DNA of 64,000 nt, from NCBI RefSeq assembly GCF_003336675.1, contig NZ_QPII01000004.1, positions 1 through 64,000 of the forward strand, written 5' to 3'. This document shows positions 16,986-29,274 of the stretch, piece after piece; position 1 is the stretch's first letter; each line of letters starts with the position of its first letter. The position numbers were made by a program, and so were the translations under genes. The DNA comes from Billgrantia montanilacus (GTDB lineage Bacteria > Pseudomonadota > Gammaproteobacteria > Pseudomonadales > Halomonadaceae). Under the pieces are notes generated by a model. It was given only the letters and a program-made list of their open reading frames with translations. It made no database searches and had not been told where the DNA came from.

Positions 16986-18992
16986 ATGTCGATCCAGATG
17001 ATTCCCGAAATCGGCCATTTCGCCCTGGTCATCGCCCTGCTGCTGGCGGTGGCGCAGACGGCGATGCCACTGGCCGGCGCAGCAACGCGTCGACCGCTGC
17101 TGATGGCCTATGCCCGCCCCATGGCAAGCGGACAGTTCCTGTTCGTGGCGATCGCCTATGCCGCACTCACGGCGAGTTACATGCTGGACGATTTCAGCGT
17201 GGCCAACGTGGCCAACAACTCCAACTCCATGCTGCCTTGGTACTACAAGCTCAGTGCCGTCTGGGGCAACCATGAAGGCTCGGTGCTGCTGTGGAGCCTG
17301 ATGCTGGCCGGCTGGGGCTTCTTTGCCGCCCGCTACTCCCGCGAGCTGCCCCGCGACATGGTGGCTCGGGTTGTCGGCGTGCTGGGCGCGGTCTGCGTCG
17401 GCTTCCTTCTGTTCATCCTGATCACCTCCAACCCCTTCGACCGGCTGCTGCCCAACGTGCCGCAGGATGGTGCCGACCTCAATCCGCTGCTGCAGGACAT
17501 CGGCCTGATCCTGCATCCGCCGATGCTCTACATGGGCTACGTCGGCTTCTCCGTGGTCTTCGCCTTCGCCATCGCCGCGCTGCTGGGCGGCCGCCTGGAC
17601 GCTGCCTGGGCCCGCTGGGCGCGCCCCTGGACCAACCTGGCCTGGGCCTCCCTGACGGTTGGCATCGCGCTGGGCAGCTGGTGGGCCTACTACGAGCTGG
17701 GCTGGGGTGGCTGGTGGTTCTGGGACCCGGTGGAGAACGCCTCGCTGCTGCCCTGGCTGACGGGTACGGCCCTGATGCACTCCCTGGCGGTCACCGAGAA
17801 GCGCGGCTCCTTCAAGAGCTGGACGCTGCTGCTGGCGATCATCACCTTCTCGCTGTCGCTGCTGGGAACCTTCCTGGTGCGCTCGGGCGTGCTGACGTCG
17901 GTGCATGCCTTCGCCAACGATCCGTCCCGTGGCTTCTTCATTCTGGTGTTGCTGGGTATCACCGTGGGGCTGTCGCTGCTGATCTTCGCCCTGCGCGCAC
18001 CGCGGGTCAGCCACAAGACCAGCTTCAACTGGCTCTCCCGCGACGCCCTGCTGCTGATCAACAACATCATGCTGGTGATCATCACCGTCACCGTACTGAT
18101 GGGCACCGTCTACCCGCTGCTGCTCGACGCCCTGAACCTGGGCAAGATCAGCGTGGGCCCTCCTTACTTCAACGCCCTGTTCGTGCCACTCACCGTCATC
18201 ATGTGCATCTTCATGGGGCTCGGTCCCATCGCACGCTGGAAGCAGACCGACGTTCGCTCGCTGGTCAAGCGGCTCTGGCTCGCCGGCGTCGCGGCACTGG
18301 CCATCGGTGTCACCATGCCCTTCATCTTCGGTCAGGAGTGGAACGCCTGGGTTGCCATCGGCCTGGTGACCGCCATGTGGATCGTGCTGCCGATGTTCCG
18401 GGACATCTATGAGAAGACTCGCCATGCACCGACGCGGATCGCCGGGCTCAAGAAGCTGTCACTGGCCTACTGGGGCATGCAGCTGGGCCACCTCGGCGTG
18501 GCGGTGACCATCATCGGCGTGGCGGTGGTCTCAAACTACAATATCGAGCGCAACGTGCGCATGGGGGTGGGGGACAGCGCTCAGGTAGCGGGCTACACCT
18601 TCACCATGACCGAACTCACCAGCCGGCGTGGCGCCAACTTCCTGGCCGACCGGGCGGTGATCGAGGTACAGCGTGACGGCAGTCGTCGCAGCTTCACCAT
18701 GACGCCGGAGAAACGCCTCTACATCGCTCGTGGCATGCCCATGACCCAGGTTGCCCTGCGCCCCGGCCTGTTCCGCGACCTCTACGTGGCCATGGGCGAG
18801 GATCTCGGCGACAACAGCTGGGCTATGCGTGTGCAGTACAAGCCCTTCGTACGCTGGCTGTGGCTGGGTGCGCTACTGATGGCGGGCGGTGGAATGCTGG
18901 CGGTGATCGATCGACGTTACCGGCGCCTTGCCACTTCGCAGGATCCTGAGGCGGCGCGGGGACCGGACAAGGCCAAGGAGGCCACGGCATGA
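16986..18992 (+). CDS. ccmF: Heme lyase CcmF
   Basis: 668 aa multi-spanning protein. The WWD domain GGWWFWDPVENASLLPWL (about 240-257) and flanking histidines (LHPPMLYMG, MHSLAV) identify the heme-handling site. CcmF with CcmH and CcmI attaches heme to CXXCH apocytochromes in the periplasm. Client proteins may include the CXXCH-containing GGDEF-EAL protein 10 kb downstream. It overlaps ccmG by 4 nt. Confidence 0.96.
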   Translation: MSIQMIPEIGHFALVIALLLAVAQTAMPLAGAATRRPLLMAYARPMASGQFLFVAIAYAALTASYMLDDFSVANVANNSNSMLPWYYKLSAVWGNHEGSVLLWSLMLAGWGFFAARYSRELPRDMVARVVGVLGAVCVGFLLFILITSNPFDRLLPNVPQDGADLNPLLQDIGLILHPPMLYMGYVGFSVVFAFAIAALLGGRLDAAWARWARPWTNLAWASLTVGIALGSWWAYYELGWGGWWFWDPVENASLLPWLTGTALMHSLAVTEKRGSFKSWTLLLAIITFSLSLLGTFLVRSGVLTSVHAFANDPSRGFFILVLLGITVGLSLLIFALRAPRVSHKTSFNWLSRDALLLINNIMLVIITVTVLMGTVYPLLLDALNLGKISVGPPYFNALFVPLTVIMCIFMGLGPIARWKQTDVRSLVKRLWLAGVAALAIGVTMPFIFGQEWNAWVAIGLVTAMWIVLPMFRDIYEKTRHAPTRIAGLKKLSLAYWGMQLGHLGVAVTIIGVAVVSNYNIERNVRMGVGDSAQVAGYTFTMTELTSRRGANFLADRAVIEVQRDGSRRSFTMTPEKRLYIARGMPMTQVALRPGLFRDLYVAMGEDLGDNSWAMRVQYKPFVRWLWLGALLMAGGGMLAVIDRRYRRLATSQDPEAARGPDKAKEATA

Positions 18993-19516
18993 AGCGTCGC
19001 TTGCTGCTGCTGTTGCCGCTTGTCGGCTTCCTGGTGCTGTCGGTGTTTCTCTACCAGGGGTTGTCACTGAACCCCTTCCATCGAGACTCCGCGCTGATGG
19101 CCAGGGACTTCCCGGCCTTCGACAAGGAAACCCTGAAGGACCCGGAGCAGCGGGTGGACGAGTCGCTGCTCCACGGCCAGGTCACCCTGGTCAACGTCTG
19201 GGGTGAATGGTGCCCGGAGTGCAAGCGCGAGATGCCCCAACTGCTCGATCTCGCCGACCGCGGTATCCGTCTGGTCGGTATCAGCTACAAGGACACCCGC
19301 GAGAAGGGAATGGGGTTCCTGCAGGACTTCGGCGACCCCTTTGAAGTCAACATCTTCGACCCGGAAGGCGACCTGAGCTTCGAGCTTGGCGTCTACGGGG
19401 CACCGGAGACCTTCCTGGTGGATCGCGACGGCATCATTCGCTATCACCACACCGGCTATATCTCGCCGGATGACATCCGTGAACACATCCTGCCGGAGGT
19501 GGCAAAATGGCAGTGA
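18989..19516 (+). CDS. ccmG: Thiol-disulfide reductase CcmG (DsbE)
   Basis: 175 aa, anchored by an N-terminal helix (about 4-24), with a periplasmic thioredoxin fold. The active site is WCPEC in NVWGEWCPECKREMP; GAPETFLVD carries the cis-proline loop analogue. It keeps apocytochrome CXXCH cysteines reduced. CPEC is a less common variant of the usual CPTC or CxxC and may tune redox potential. Start and stop overlap ccmF and ccmH. Confidence 0.94.
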   Translation: MKRRLLLLLPLVGFLVLSVFLYQGLSLNPFHRDSALMARDFPAFDKETLKDPEQRVDESLLHGQVTLVNVWGEWCPECKREMPQLLDLADRGIRLVGISYKDTREKGMGFLQDFGDPFEVNIFDPEGDLSFELGVYGAPETFLVDRDGIIRYHHTGYISPDDIREHILPEVAKWQ

Positions 19517-19980
19517 TTCGATTGACACTCGCTAGCCTCGTTCTGTTGCTGGTGGCCGGTCTGGTACAGGCCGCTGCGATTGAAATGCGCGAATTCGACG
19601 ACCCGGTCATGGAGCAGCGCTATCGCAGCCTGACGGCGTCGCTGCGCTGCCCGACCTGTGAGAATCAGGCCATCAACGATTCCGACGCCCCGGTCTCCCG
19701 GGACATGCGTGACCGGGTCTACTTCATGCTGCAGGACGGCAGGGCAGACATGGAGATCCGCGACCATCTGGTCGAGCGCTTCGGCAACTATGTGCTCTAC
19801 AACCCGCGCCTGGAAGGTCGCACCTACCTGCTTTGGGGGCTGCCGGCCGCGCTGGTGGTGCTGGGCGGCATCCTGGTGGTGCTGGTGGTGCGCGCCCGGC
19901 GTAACGCCTCGGCCCGTGCCCTGAGCGACGAAGAGCGTGCGCGTCTCGACGCCCTCATCAACCGTGGGAGAACCCCATGA
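19507..19980 (+). CDS. ccmH: Cytochrome c-type biogenesis protein CcmH
   Basis: 157 aa with a cleavable N-terminal signal (to about residue 21), the redox motif LRCPTCENQAINDSDAPVSRDMR and a C-terminal membrane helix (about 106-126). This is the short, single-domain CcmH; the TPR part is the separate ccmI gene, as in Pseudomonas. It reduces or receives apocytochrome c and works with CcmF. It overlaps ccmI by 4 nt. Confidence 0.94.
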   Translation: MAVIRLTLASLVLLLVAGLVQAAAIEMREFDDPVMEQRYRSLTASLRCPTCENQAINDSDAPVSRDMRDRVYFMLQDGRADMEIRDHLVERFGNYVLYNPRLEGRTYLLWGLPAALVVLGGILVVLVVRARRNASARALSDEERARLDALINRGRTP

Positions 19981-21203
19981 CCCTGTTGTGGCTTGCCTTT
20001 GCTCTTCTCCTGCTGCCTGCGCTGTGGCTGCTGGTGGCTCCCCTGCGTCGAGCGCGCCTGGTACACGATGCCCAGGCCAGCTTCGAGGAAAACGACAAGT
20101 CCGCGGAACAGAACGTGGCCATCTATCGCCGCCGCCTGGAATCGCTGGAAGCGGCGCTGGAGCGGGGCGATATCGACCAGGCCCGTTTCGAGGAGGATCG
20201 CCTGGAACTCGACCGTAGCCTGCTCGAGGATACCGAGTCCCTGAAGCGTCGCCCGCTGCGATCATCCGCCTCCGGTCGCTTCGTCGTGCCGCTGGTGGCC
20301 CTGGCCGTGGTGATCGGCTCGGTGGTCTGGTACCAGCAGCACGGTGCCGAAGGCGACCTGGCGCTCTACGAGGCGTACCAGGAGAGCGACTCCCTGCCGA
20401 TGCTGGTGGAACGCCTGGAACAGCAGGCGGAACGTCAGCCGAACAATCCCAACGTCTGGGCGTCGCTCTACCCCATCTACCGCGATTCGGGGCAGGGCGC
20501 CGCAGCGTTGAATGCGCTGGAGAACCTGATCGAACTCGAGGGACGGCAAGCCTCGCTGCTGGCACAGAAGGCCCAGCTGAAGTTCTTCATGGCCAATCGC
20601 AGCATCACCGATGAGGTGCAGGGGCTGATCGACGAGACCCTTGAGCGCGATCCCCGGGAACCTACCATCCTCGGCATGATGGGCGTGCACGCCTTCGACA
20701 GGGGCAACTACGAGGAAGCCATCGATCGCTGGCGGCGTGCCATTGCCGGCATGTCCGATTCCAGCTCGTCGGAAGCCCTGCGTGAAGGGATTCGCATCGC
20801 TCAGCAGCGCCTTGGCGTGGCACCCGAAGCGCAGGAGCCCATCGCCCAGGGGCCCGGTATCCATGTGAGTGTGCGCCTGGACGAGAGCCTGGAAGGCATG
20901 CTCGATGACGACACCCGGGTGTTCATCGTCGCCCGTGACATGGAGGGGGAGCTACCCCCGCTGGCCGTGGCCCGGGTGACGCTCGGCGACCTGCCCACGA
21001 GCCTGGTGCTCGACGACCGGCACGCGATGTCCGACGAAGCGAGCCTCTCCCAGGTGAGCGAGGCCAGGTTGCTGGTCCGCGTCACCACTACCGGCGATGC
21101 CACGCCGGTACCGGGGGACATGTTCGGCGATCTCGATGGGGTTGCCGTGGGCGGCACCGAGGGCGAGCCGGTGGAGGTCGTTATCGACCGTCTCGTCGAG
21201 TAG
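19977..21203 (+). CDS. ccmI: c-type cytochrome biogenesis protein CcmI
   Basis: 408 aa. Two membrane helices (about 1-22 and 98-115) flank a charged cytoplasmic loop with NVAIYRRRLESLEAALERGD. The periplasmic part has TPR-like repeats (about 150-280) and a C-terminal beta domain of the CcmI type. It chaperones apocytochrome C-termini to CcmF/H. It is the last ccm gene. smc starts five bases after its stop, so readthrough is expected. Confidence 0.93.
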   Translation: MTLLWLAFALLLLPALWLLVAPLRRARLVHDAQASFEENDKSAEQNVAIYRRRLESLEAALERGDIDQARFEEDRLELDRSLLEDTESLKRRPLRSSASGRFVVPLVALAVVIGSVVWYQQHGAEGDLALYEAYQESDSLPMLVERLEQQAERQPNNPNVWASLYPIYRDSGQGAAALNALENLIELEGRQASLLAQKAQLKFFMANRSITDEVQGLIDETLERDPREPTILGMMGVHAFDRGNYEEAIDRWRRAIAGMSDSSSSEALREGIRIAQQRLGVAPEAQEPIAQGPGIHVSVRLDESLEGMLDDDTRVFIVARDMEGELPPLAVARVTLGDLPTSLVLDDRHAMSDEASLSQVSEARLLVRVTTTGDATPVPGDMFGDLDGVAVGGTEGEPVEVVIDRLVE

Positions 21204-21208
21204 CCGGG

Positions 21209-24200
21209 ATGCGACTCACCTCGATCCGCCTGAGCGGGTTCAAGTCCTTCGTCGATCCGGTTACCGTACCCTTCGATGGCAACATGACCGCCATCGTCGG
21301 GCCCAACGGCTGCGGCAAGTCGAACATCATCGACGCCGTGCGCTGGGTCATGGGCGAATCGTCGGCCAAGACCCTGCGCGGCGAGTCGATGACCGACGTC
21401 ATCTTCAACGGCTCCACCGCGCGCAAGCCGGTGGGGCAGGCCGCCATCGAGCTGCACTTCGACAACAGCGACGGCAGCATGGGCGGCCTCTACGCCCAGT
21501 ACGCCGAGATCGCCGTCAAGCGTCTGGTCTCTCGCGACGGCCAGTCCGCCTACTTCTTCAACGGCCAGAAGTGCCGTCGCCGCGACATCGCCGACCTCTT
21601 CCTGGGAACCGGCCTCGGCCCCCGCTCCTACGCCATCATCGGCCAGGGCATGATCTCGCGGCTGATCGAGGCGCGCCCCGAGGAGCTGCGTGCCACCCTC
21701 GAGGAAGCCGCGGGAATCTCCAAGTACAAGGAGCGCCGCCGGGAGACCGAGAACCGCATGCGGCGCACCCGGGAGAATCTCGAACGCCTGGATGACATTC
21801 GCGAGGAGCTCGACAAGCAGCTCGAACGCCTGAGGCGCCAGGCCGAGGCGGCGCGGCGCTACCAGACTCTCAAGGAACAGGAGTACCGGCTCAAGGGCGA
21901 GCTGGCGCTGCTGCGTGGCCGCGCACTGCGCGCCCGCCAGGGTGAGGAGGAGACCCGCGTCCGCGAGCTGGAAACCGCCGTGGAGCGCGAGATCCTGGGC
22001 ATGCGTCAGTGCGAGACCCGCCTCGAGGAGGCCCGAGCCGGCCACGATCGCCTGGCCGAAGAGCTGGAGGCACGACAGGCACGGTTCTTCGAGACCACCG
22101 GTGCCATCGCCCGGTTGGAACAGAACCTGGAGCACGCACGCAGCCGGGAAGCTCAGTTGGGGCGCGACCTGGAGAGCGCGCATCGTGAACTCGCCGAGCT
22201 GGACCGGCTGGGCGAAGACGACGAGGCGCGGCTGGCGGGGCTTGACGAGCGGCTCGAACGCCTGGGTCCCGAACAGGAGGAGGTCGCAGAACAACTGGCC
22301 GAGCTGGAGGCGATGCTGGAAGACGCGGAGCCGGGTGCCGAGGAGGCCGAGCTCGCCTACGAAACCTTCAGCGAGGGCTGGCGCGAAGCCAGCCGCGAAG
22401 CGGAGCGCGCACAGGACCGCCTGCGCGAACTGGAAGATCGACTGGCACGGCTTGAGGCCGACGAGCAGCGCCGCCGCCAGCAGCAGCAGGAGTTGCCGGA
22501 TCTCGCCGAGCTACAAGCTCGACGAGGTGAGCTGCAGGAGCGGCTGGCCGAGTTCCAGCTGGAGCAGGAGAGCGCCGAGGCACGGCGCGAGCAGTTGCAG
22601 GAACAGCGCGACGGTGCACGCGCCGCCGCAGCATCGCTGGAGCAGCGGCGCGAGGAACAGCGTGCCCGCCGCAGCGTGTTGCAGGGCGAGCTGGCCTCGC
22701 TGGAAGCGCTGATACAGGCCGCCCTGACCGACCCGGACGAAGCGCTGGCGACTCACCTGGCCGACCACGGCCTGGGCGACGCACCACGGCTGGGCGAGTC
22801 CCTCGAGGTCGACCATGGCTGGGAGGCCAGCGTCTCCTGGGTGTTGGCGCCGTGGCTCAAGGCACGGCTGGCAACACCCGGCTCCTTTCAGGCCGCCAGT
22901 GATGCGCCGCCCGCCGAACTCGGGGCGCTTTCTCCGGATGCCGTTGGTGAACCGCCACCCCATAGCCTGGCGGCCCGGGTGCGCGGCGCCGGTGCCGCGT
23001 CGGCTTGGCTGGGGGCGATCCGCTGCGTGGAAAGCGATGCCCAGGCCTGGGAGCAGCGCGAAAGCCTGGTCGCAGGCGAGAGCCTTATCACGCCACAGGG
23101 GCTATGGCTGGGGACCGACTGGGTACGCCACCGGGGCCAGGGTGCGGGTCCCGATGCGCTGCTGGTCAGCCGGCGGCGCCGGGACGAGGTGGTCGCCGAA
23201 CTCGACGGTGTCGAGTCAGGCCTGGTCACGCGGGACGATGAGCTGGCCGCCGAGCGAGAGCGGGCCGAGCTGGCCGAAGGCGCCCTGGAGGGCGTGCGCC
23301 AGGATGAGCGGCGGCTGGCCGCGGAGCATCAGCAGCTGGCGGTCCAGGACAGCGGCCTGGCCAGCCGGCTGGAGCACCTGCAGGGGCGGGCCGCCGAACT
23401 GGTCGAAGAGGTCGAGCGATTGCGCGAGACCGGGGAAGAGACGCGACTGGCCATCGAGGAGGCCCGAGAGCAGTGGCAGCAGGCCATGGCACGGCTCGAG
23501 GAGGGTGCCGAACAGCGCGACCGGCTGGAACGTGAGCGCAGCCAGAGCCGTGAGCGGCTCGCCTCGCTGCGTGCCCGCCAGCGACCGCTCAACGAGCGCG
23601 CGCAGCAGCTGGCGCTGGAGCATCAGCGGTTGAGCACCGAGCGGGCCGGCCTGGCCGAGCAGCAGGGGCGCGCCGGCGACGCCCGCCAGCGCCTGGCGGC
23701 CCGTTGTAGCGAACTGGGCGAGGCACTGGAGCAACTGCGCGAGCCCGACGAGGAGCAGCGCGAGCGTCTCGACGAGCTGCTGCACCGGCGCGACGGCGAC
23801 GAGCGGGCGCTCAACGAGGTGCGTGGCCGTGCCGCCGAGCTGGCCGATCGGCTGCGCGAGGACGAGCAGGCCCGCCAGGGCCACGAGCGCAGTCTTGAAG
23901 GTATTCGCGAGCGCCTGCAGGAGGCGCGCATGCAGGTCCAGGCCCTGGCGCTCAAGGCCGAGACCCAGGACGAACAACTGGCTGAACTAGGCCACGATGC
24001 CGTGGTCTTACTGGAGTCGCTGGACCCCGAGGCCACCGAATCCGCCTGGCAGACCCGGCTGGAGGAGGTCGCCGACCGGGTTCGCCGGCTGGGGGCGATC
24101 AACCTCGCCGCCATCGAGGAGTACGACCAGCAGGCCGAGCGGCGCGACTACCTGGAGGCCCAGCAGGCCGAATTGAACGAGGCGCTGGAGACACTGGAGA

Positions 24201-24703
24201 AGGCGATTCGACGGATTGACCAGGAAACCCGTACCCGTTTTCGTGACACCTTCGAGCGGGTCAATCAGGGCCTGCAGGCACTTTTCCCCCGAGTCTTCGG
24301 TGGTGGAACCGCATGGTTGACGCTCACCGGGGATGATTTGCTGGATACCGGCGTGGCGATCATGGCGCGTCCTCCCGGCAAGAAGAACAGCACCATTCAC
24401 TTGCTCTCGGGGGGCGAAAAGGCACTGACTGCCCTGTCGCTGGTCTTCGCCATCTTCCAACTCAATCCCGCCCCTTTCTGCATGCTCGATGAGGTGGATG
24501 CACCACTGGATGATGCCAATGTGGGTCGCTATGCCAAGCTGGTGAAGGACATGTCGGATTCGGTGCAGTTTATCTATATCACCCACAACAAGATCGCCAT
24601 GGAGGCGGCAGAAAGGTTGATGGGTGTTACCATGCAGGAGCCGGGTGTATCACGCCTGGTAGCCGTAGGGGTCGAGGAGGCTGCCGCACTTGCCGAAGCC
24701 TGA
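21209..24703 (+). CDS. smc: Chromosome partition protein SMC
   Basis: 1164 aa, full length. Walker A GPNGCGKS is at 31-38, two long coiled coils run about 165-500 and 665-1000, the hinge is at about 515-655, the ABC signature LSGGE is at 1066-1070 and Walker B MLDEVD is near 1092-1097. It forms the ATP-driven loop-extruding condensin with ScpA and ScpB, which are not in this window. It follows ccmI by five bases, and zipA lies 225 bp downstream. Confidence 0.97.
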   Translation: MRLTSIRLSGFKSFVDPVTVPFDGNMTAIVGPNGCGKSNIIDAVRWVMGESSAKTLRGESMTDVIFNGSTARKPVGQAAIELHFDNSDGSMGGLYAQYAEIAVKRLVSRDGQSAYFFNGQKCRRRDIADLFLGTGLGPRSYAIIGQGMISRLIEARPEELRATLEEAAGISKYKERRRETENRMRRTRENLERLDDIREELDKQLERLRRQAEAARRYQTLKEQEYRLKGELALLRGRALRARQGEEETRVRELETAVEREILGMRQCETRLEEARAGHDRLAEELEARQARFFETTGAIARLEQNLEHARSREAQLGRDLESAHRELAELDRLGEDDEARLAGLDERLERLGPEQEEVAEQLAELEAMLEDAEPGAEEAELAYETFSEGWREASREAERAQDRLRELEDRLARLEADEQRRRQQQQELPDLAELQARRGELQERLAEFQLEQESAEARREQLQEQRDGARAAAASLEQRREEQRARRSVLQGELASLEALIQAALTDPDEALATHLADHGLGDAPRLGESLEVDHGWEASVSWVLAPWLKARLATPGSFQAASDAPPAELGALSPDAVGEPPPHSLAARVRGAGAASAWLGAIRCVESDAQAWEQRESLVAGESLITPQGLWLGTDWVRHRGQGAGPDALLVSRRRRDEVVAELDGVESGLVTRDDELAAERERAELAEGALEGVRQDERRLAAEHQQLAVQDSGLASRLEHLQGRAAELVEEVERLRETGEETRLAIEEAREQWQQAMARLEEGAEQRDRLERERSQSRERLASLRARQRPLNERAQQLALEHQRLSTERAGLAEQQGRAGDARQRLAARCSELGEALEQLREPDEEQRERLDELLHRRDGDERALNEVRGRAAELADRLREDEQARQGHERSLEGIRERLQEARMQVQALALKAETQDEQLAELGHDAVVLLESLDPEATESAWQTRLEEVADRVRRLGAINLAAIEEYDQQAERRDYLEAQQAELNEALETLEKAIRRIDQETRTRFRDTFERVNQGLQALFPRVFGGGTAWLTLTGDDLLDTGVAIMARPPGKKNSTIHLLSGGEKALTALSLVFAIFQLNPAPFCMLDEVDAPLDDANVGRYAKLVKDMSDSVQFIYITHNKIAMEAAERLMGVTMQEPGVSRLVAVGVEEAAALAEA

Positions 24704-24826
24704 TGGTGCTTGCACGGGCTAAAGAAACGCGTTATCAGAATGCACATCATGGTCAGATCACACTATCGAAGCGTGAAATGACAGGGAAAGGCGCAGGGTC
24801 GATTGGACTCTCAAGCGAGAATGCCG

Positions 24827-24860
24827 GGGCTTGACAAATAAAAAAAGTAGCCCTTTTTTT
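24827..24860 (+). terminator. Weak terminator-like hairpin after smc
   Basis: A 5-bp stem GGGCT/AGCCC (24827-24831 with 24849-24853) is followed by seven Ts. The long A-rich loop contains TTGACA (24831-24836), which could instead be a -35 box for zipA. No matching -10 at normal spacing was found. The rest of 24704-24928 shows no gene. Confidence 0.35.
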
Positions 24861-24928
24861 GGCAATCGCGCTATGCTGTTCACGAACATCCATCCGGCAT
24901 GGCGCCCTAGTGATAGGCAAGACGACCC

Positions 24929-26683
24929 ATGGAACTTAGAGAATGGCTGATCATTCTGGGGCTGGCACTGGTGACTCTCATCGTGGTTGATGGGATACGT
25001 CGCCTGAAACGCCAGCGCCGAGTGCCCCGCCTGGACCAGGTAGGGGAAAACAACAACCACGGTAGCGATGACGCAACAGCATCGACCGAGGCTGACACCA
25101 ATTGGGAACTGCCCAACGGCGGGGCGCGTGTCATCAGTCCTGCCAGCTATGCCCAGGCGCAGAGCAAACCCAAGCCCAAATTGAAGCGCCAGGAGCACCC
25201 CGGTCCTTCACGGGTGCTGGCTGGCCTCAAGGCGGCAAGGCATGCGCCCGAGCGGCCCGAGCCCAGCCCGTCGGCGTCGCCGCCGCCGCGTGATGACGCC
25301 CCGGCGACGCGGGCTGAGCCCTCCTTCGACGCGACAAGCGCCGGGGATGCGGCGCCTGCGTCCAGCGATCCCCCGCGTCGCGAAACCGCATCCACACGCG
25401 AACAGCCCGAACGCACACCTATCGCCAGCACCGAGCCCACGCTCGGTGAACACGCGCGTAAGGATGCGAAAGCGCCATCCGAGTCCAGCGTGCAGCCGAC
25501 TATGCACAGCCGTGAGTCAACGCCGGCTGAGCATGAGTCAGCACCGGCGGAGCATCAGCCAGCCGCTGCAACGGCCAGCACGACGTCGCCGCGCCCTGAC
25601 GATGCCAAAGCGGATGTTCCGCGTCGCGAACCGACGCTATCGGCACTTGACGATGCCGAGTCGCCCTCTGCCATGACCGCCGAACCGCTGGCCGCCGACC
25701 CCGGAGACCACGAGGAACTGCATGACGACGACGAGCGCTATCGCCTCGTCGACCTGGAAGGCATGAGCGATTCGATCAAGAGCGGGTCGCGGCGCATGGG
25801 CCACTCGGTCCAGCGCTTCGGTGCTTCCATGCAGCAGCGCCTGGCCAAGCGGCGTGAAGAGAAACGGCTGGAAAAGGCACGCCGTGAGAAGGCTCGCGCG
25901 GAGAAGGCCGCCCTGGACGCCCAGCGCCGTCGCGAGGCCGAGGCCGAGAAGGCCGCCAGGGATGCCGAGCGCCGTCGCCTCGAGGCCCAGGTCATCGAGA
26001 TGGCCGACGACGACGATCCGCTGTTCGCACCGCCGCGCACTCGGCAAGCGGAGGCGCGGGACGATGTCGCCTTCGAGCCGATGCTTTCCGATGCCGAGCA
26101 GGCCTCAGCCATCGAGCCGGACGCCGGGATGTACGATGACGACCTGATCGACGACGACGTCGTGCGGGCACATCCGACCCTGGCCAAGGCCCTGCGGCAC
26201 GACGTCAATGCCGAACGCGCCCGGGAGACCCTCAGCCATTCCGACGAGGTCATCGTCATCAGCGTGCTTTCCCGTGACGAGCAAGGCTTCTCTGGCGAAG
26301 CGCTGCTGGATCTGATGCTGGCCTGCGGCCTGCGCTACAGCAGCGAGATGGGCATCTTCCATCGCTTCGAAACCGAAGACCCGGAGAGCGAACTGCAATT
26401 CTCCATGGTCAACGTGATCAAGCCCGGGACCTTCCCCATCGAGGCCATGGACGAGTTCCGCACGCCTGGCGTCACCCTGCTGATGCCACTGCCCGGCGCG
26501 CTGGATACGGCGGCAGCCTTCGAAGCGATGGTGGAAACCGCCATGGTGATCGTGCGCAACCTGGGCGGTGAACTGAAGGACGAGAATCACAGCGTGATGA
26601 CCGCCCAGACCGTGGAGTTCGCCCGCCAGCGCGTGCAGGAGTTCGAGCGCCGCAACCGCCTCAATCGCTACCAGGTGAACTGA
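24929..26683 (+). CDS. zipA: Cell division protein ZipA
   Basis: 584 aa, longer than E. coli ZipA (about 330). The N-terminal anchor is LIILGLALVTLIVVDGIRRL (about 8-27). A very long Pro/Ala/Glu-rich linker (about 60-440) contains a basic-acidic coiled stretch (KRREEKRLEKARREKARAEK region). The C-terminal FtsZ-binding domain (about 445-584) contains IGIFHRFE-like GIFHRFE, MVNVIKPGTF and GVTLLMPLPG. It tethers the FtsZ ring to the inner membrane. The smc-zipA-ligA order matches Pseudomonas relatives. Confidence 0.93.
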   Translation: MELREWLIILGLALVTLIVVDGIRRLKRQRRVPRLDQVGENNNHGSDDATASTEADTNWELPNGGARVISPASYAQAQSKPKPKLKRQEHPGPSRVLAGLKAARHAPERPEPSPSASPPPRDDAPATRAEPSFDATSAGDAAPASSDPPRRETASTREQPERTPIASTEPTLGEHARKDAKAPSESSVQPTMHSRESTPAEHESAPAEHQPAAATASTTSPRPDDAKADVPRREPTLSALDDAESPSAMTAEPLAADPGDHEELHDDDERYRLVDLEGMSDSIKSGSRRMGHSVQRFGASMQQRLAKRREEKRLEKARREKARAEKAALDAQRRREAEAEKAARDAERRRLEAQVIEMADDDDPLFAPPRTRQAEARDDVAFEPMLSDAEQASAIEPDAGMYDDDLIDDDVVRAHPTLAKALRHDVNAERARETLSHSDEVIVISVLSRDEQGFSGEALLDLMLACGLRYSSEMGIFHRFETEDPESELQFSMVNVIKPGTFPIEAMDEFRTPGVTLLMPLPGALDTAAAFEAMVETAMVIVRNLGGELKDENHSVMTAQTVEFARQRVQEFERRNRLNRYQVN

Positions 26684-26711
26684 TTCCTGACCGAGTGCCA
26701 TGCCGTACCTG

Positions 26712-29104
<2,393 letters not shown>

Positions 29105-29274
29105 TGCTTTGCTACCTTTGTTCAGTCTCGTCCGGAGAGAAATGTAACGAGGACTTGATCTGAATCATTTGATTGATATTCTCAACATTCCTGATGATAT
29201 TTCTGGTACTTCAGCCGAAATCTCTCAACTAGGGTAGTGGTTTGCTGGCTCCTGTCTCGAAGGATGGGTTTGCA

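Noticed and set aside
16929..18425. 498-aa minus-strand ORF opposite ccmF
   Set aside because: Shadow of ccmF in a GC-rich genome; the translation is a His/Gln/Gly-rich stretch without domains.
20801..22294. 497-aa minus-strand ORF opposite ccmI and smc
   Set aside because: Shadow ORF; it spans the junction of two certain plus-strand genes.
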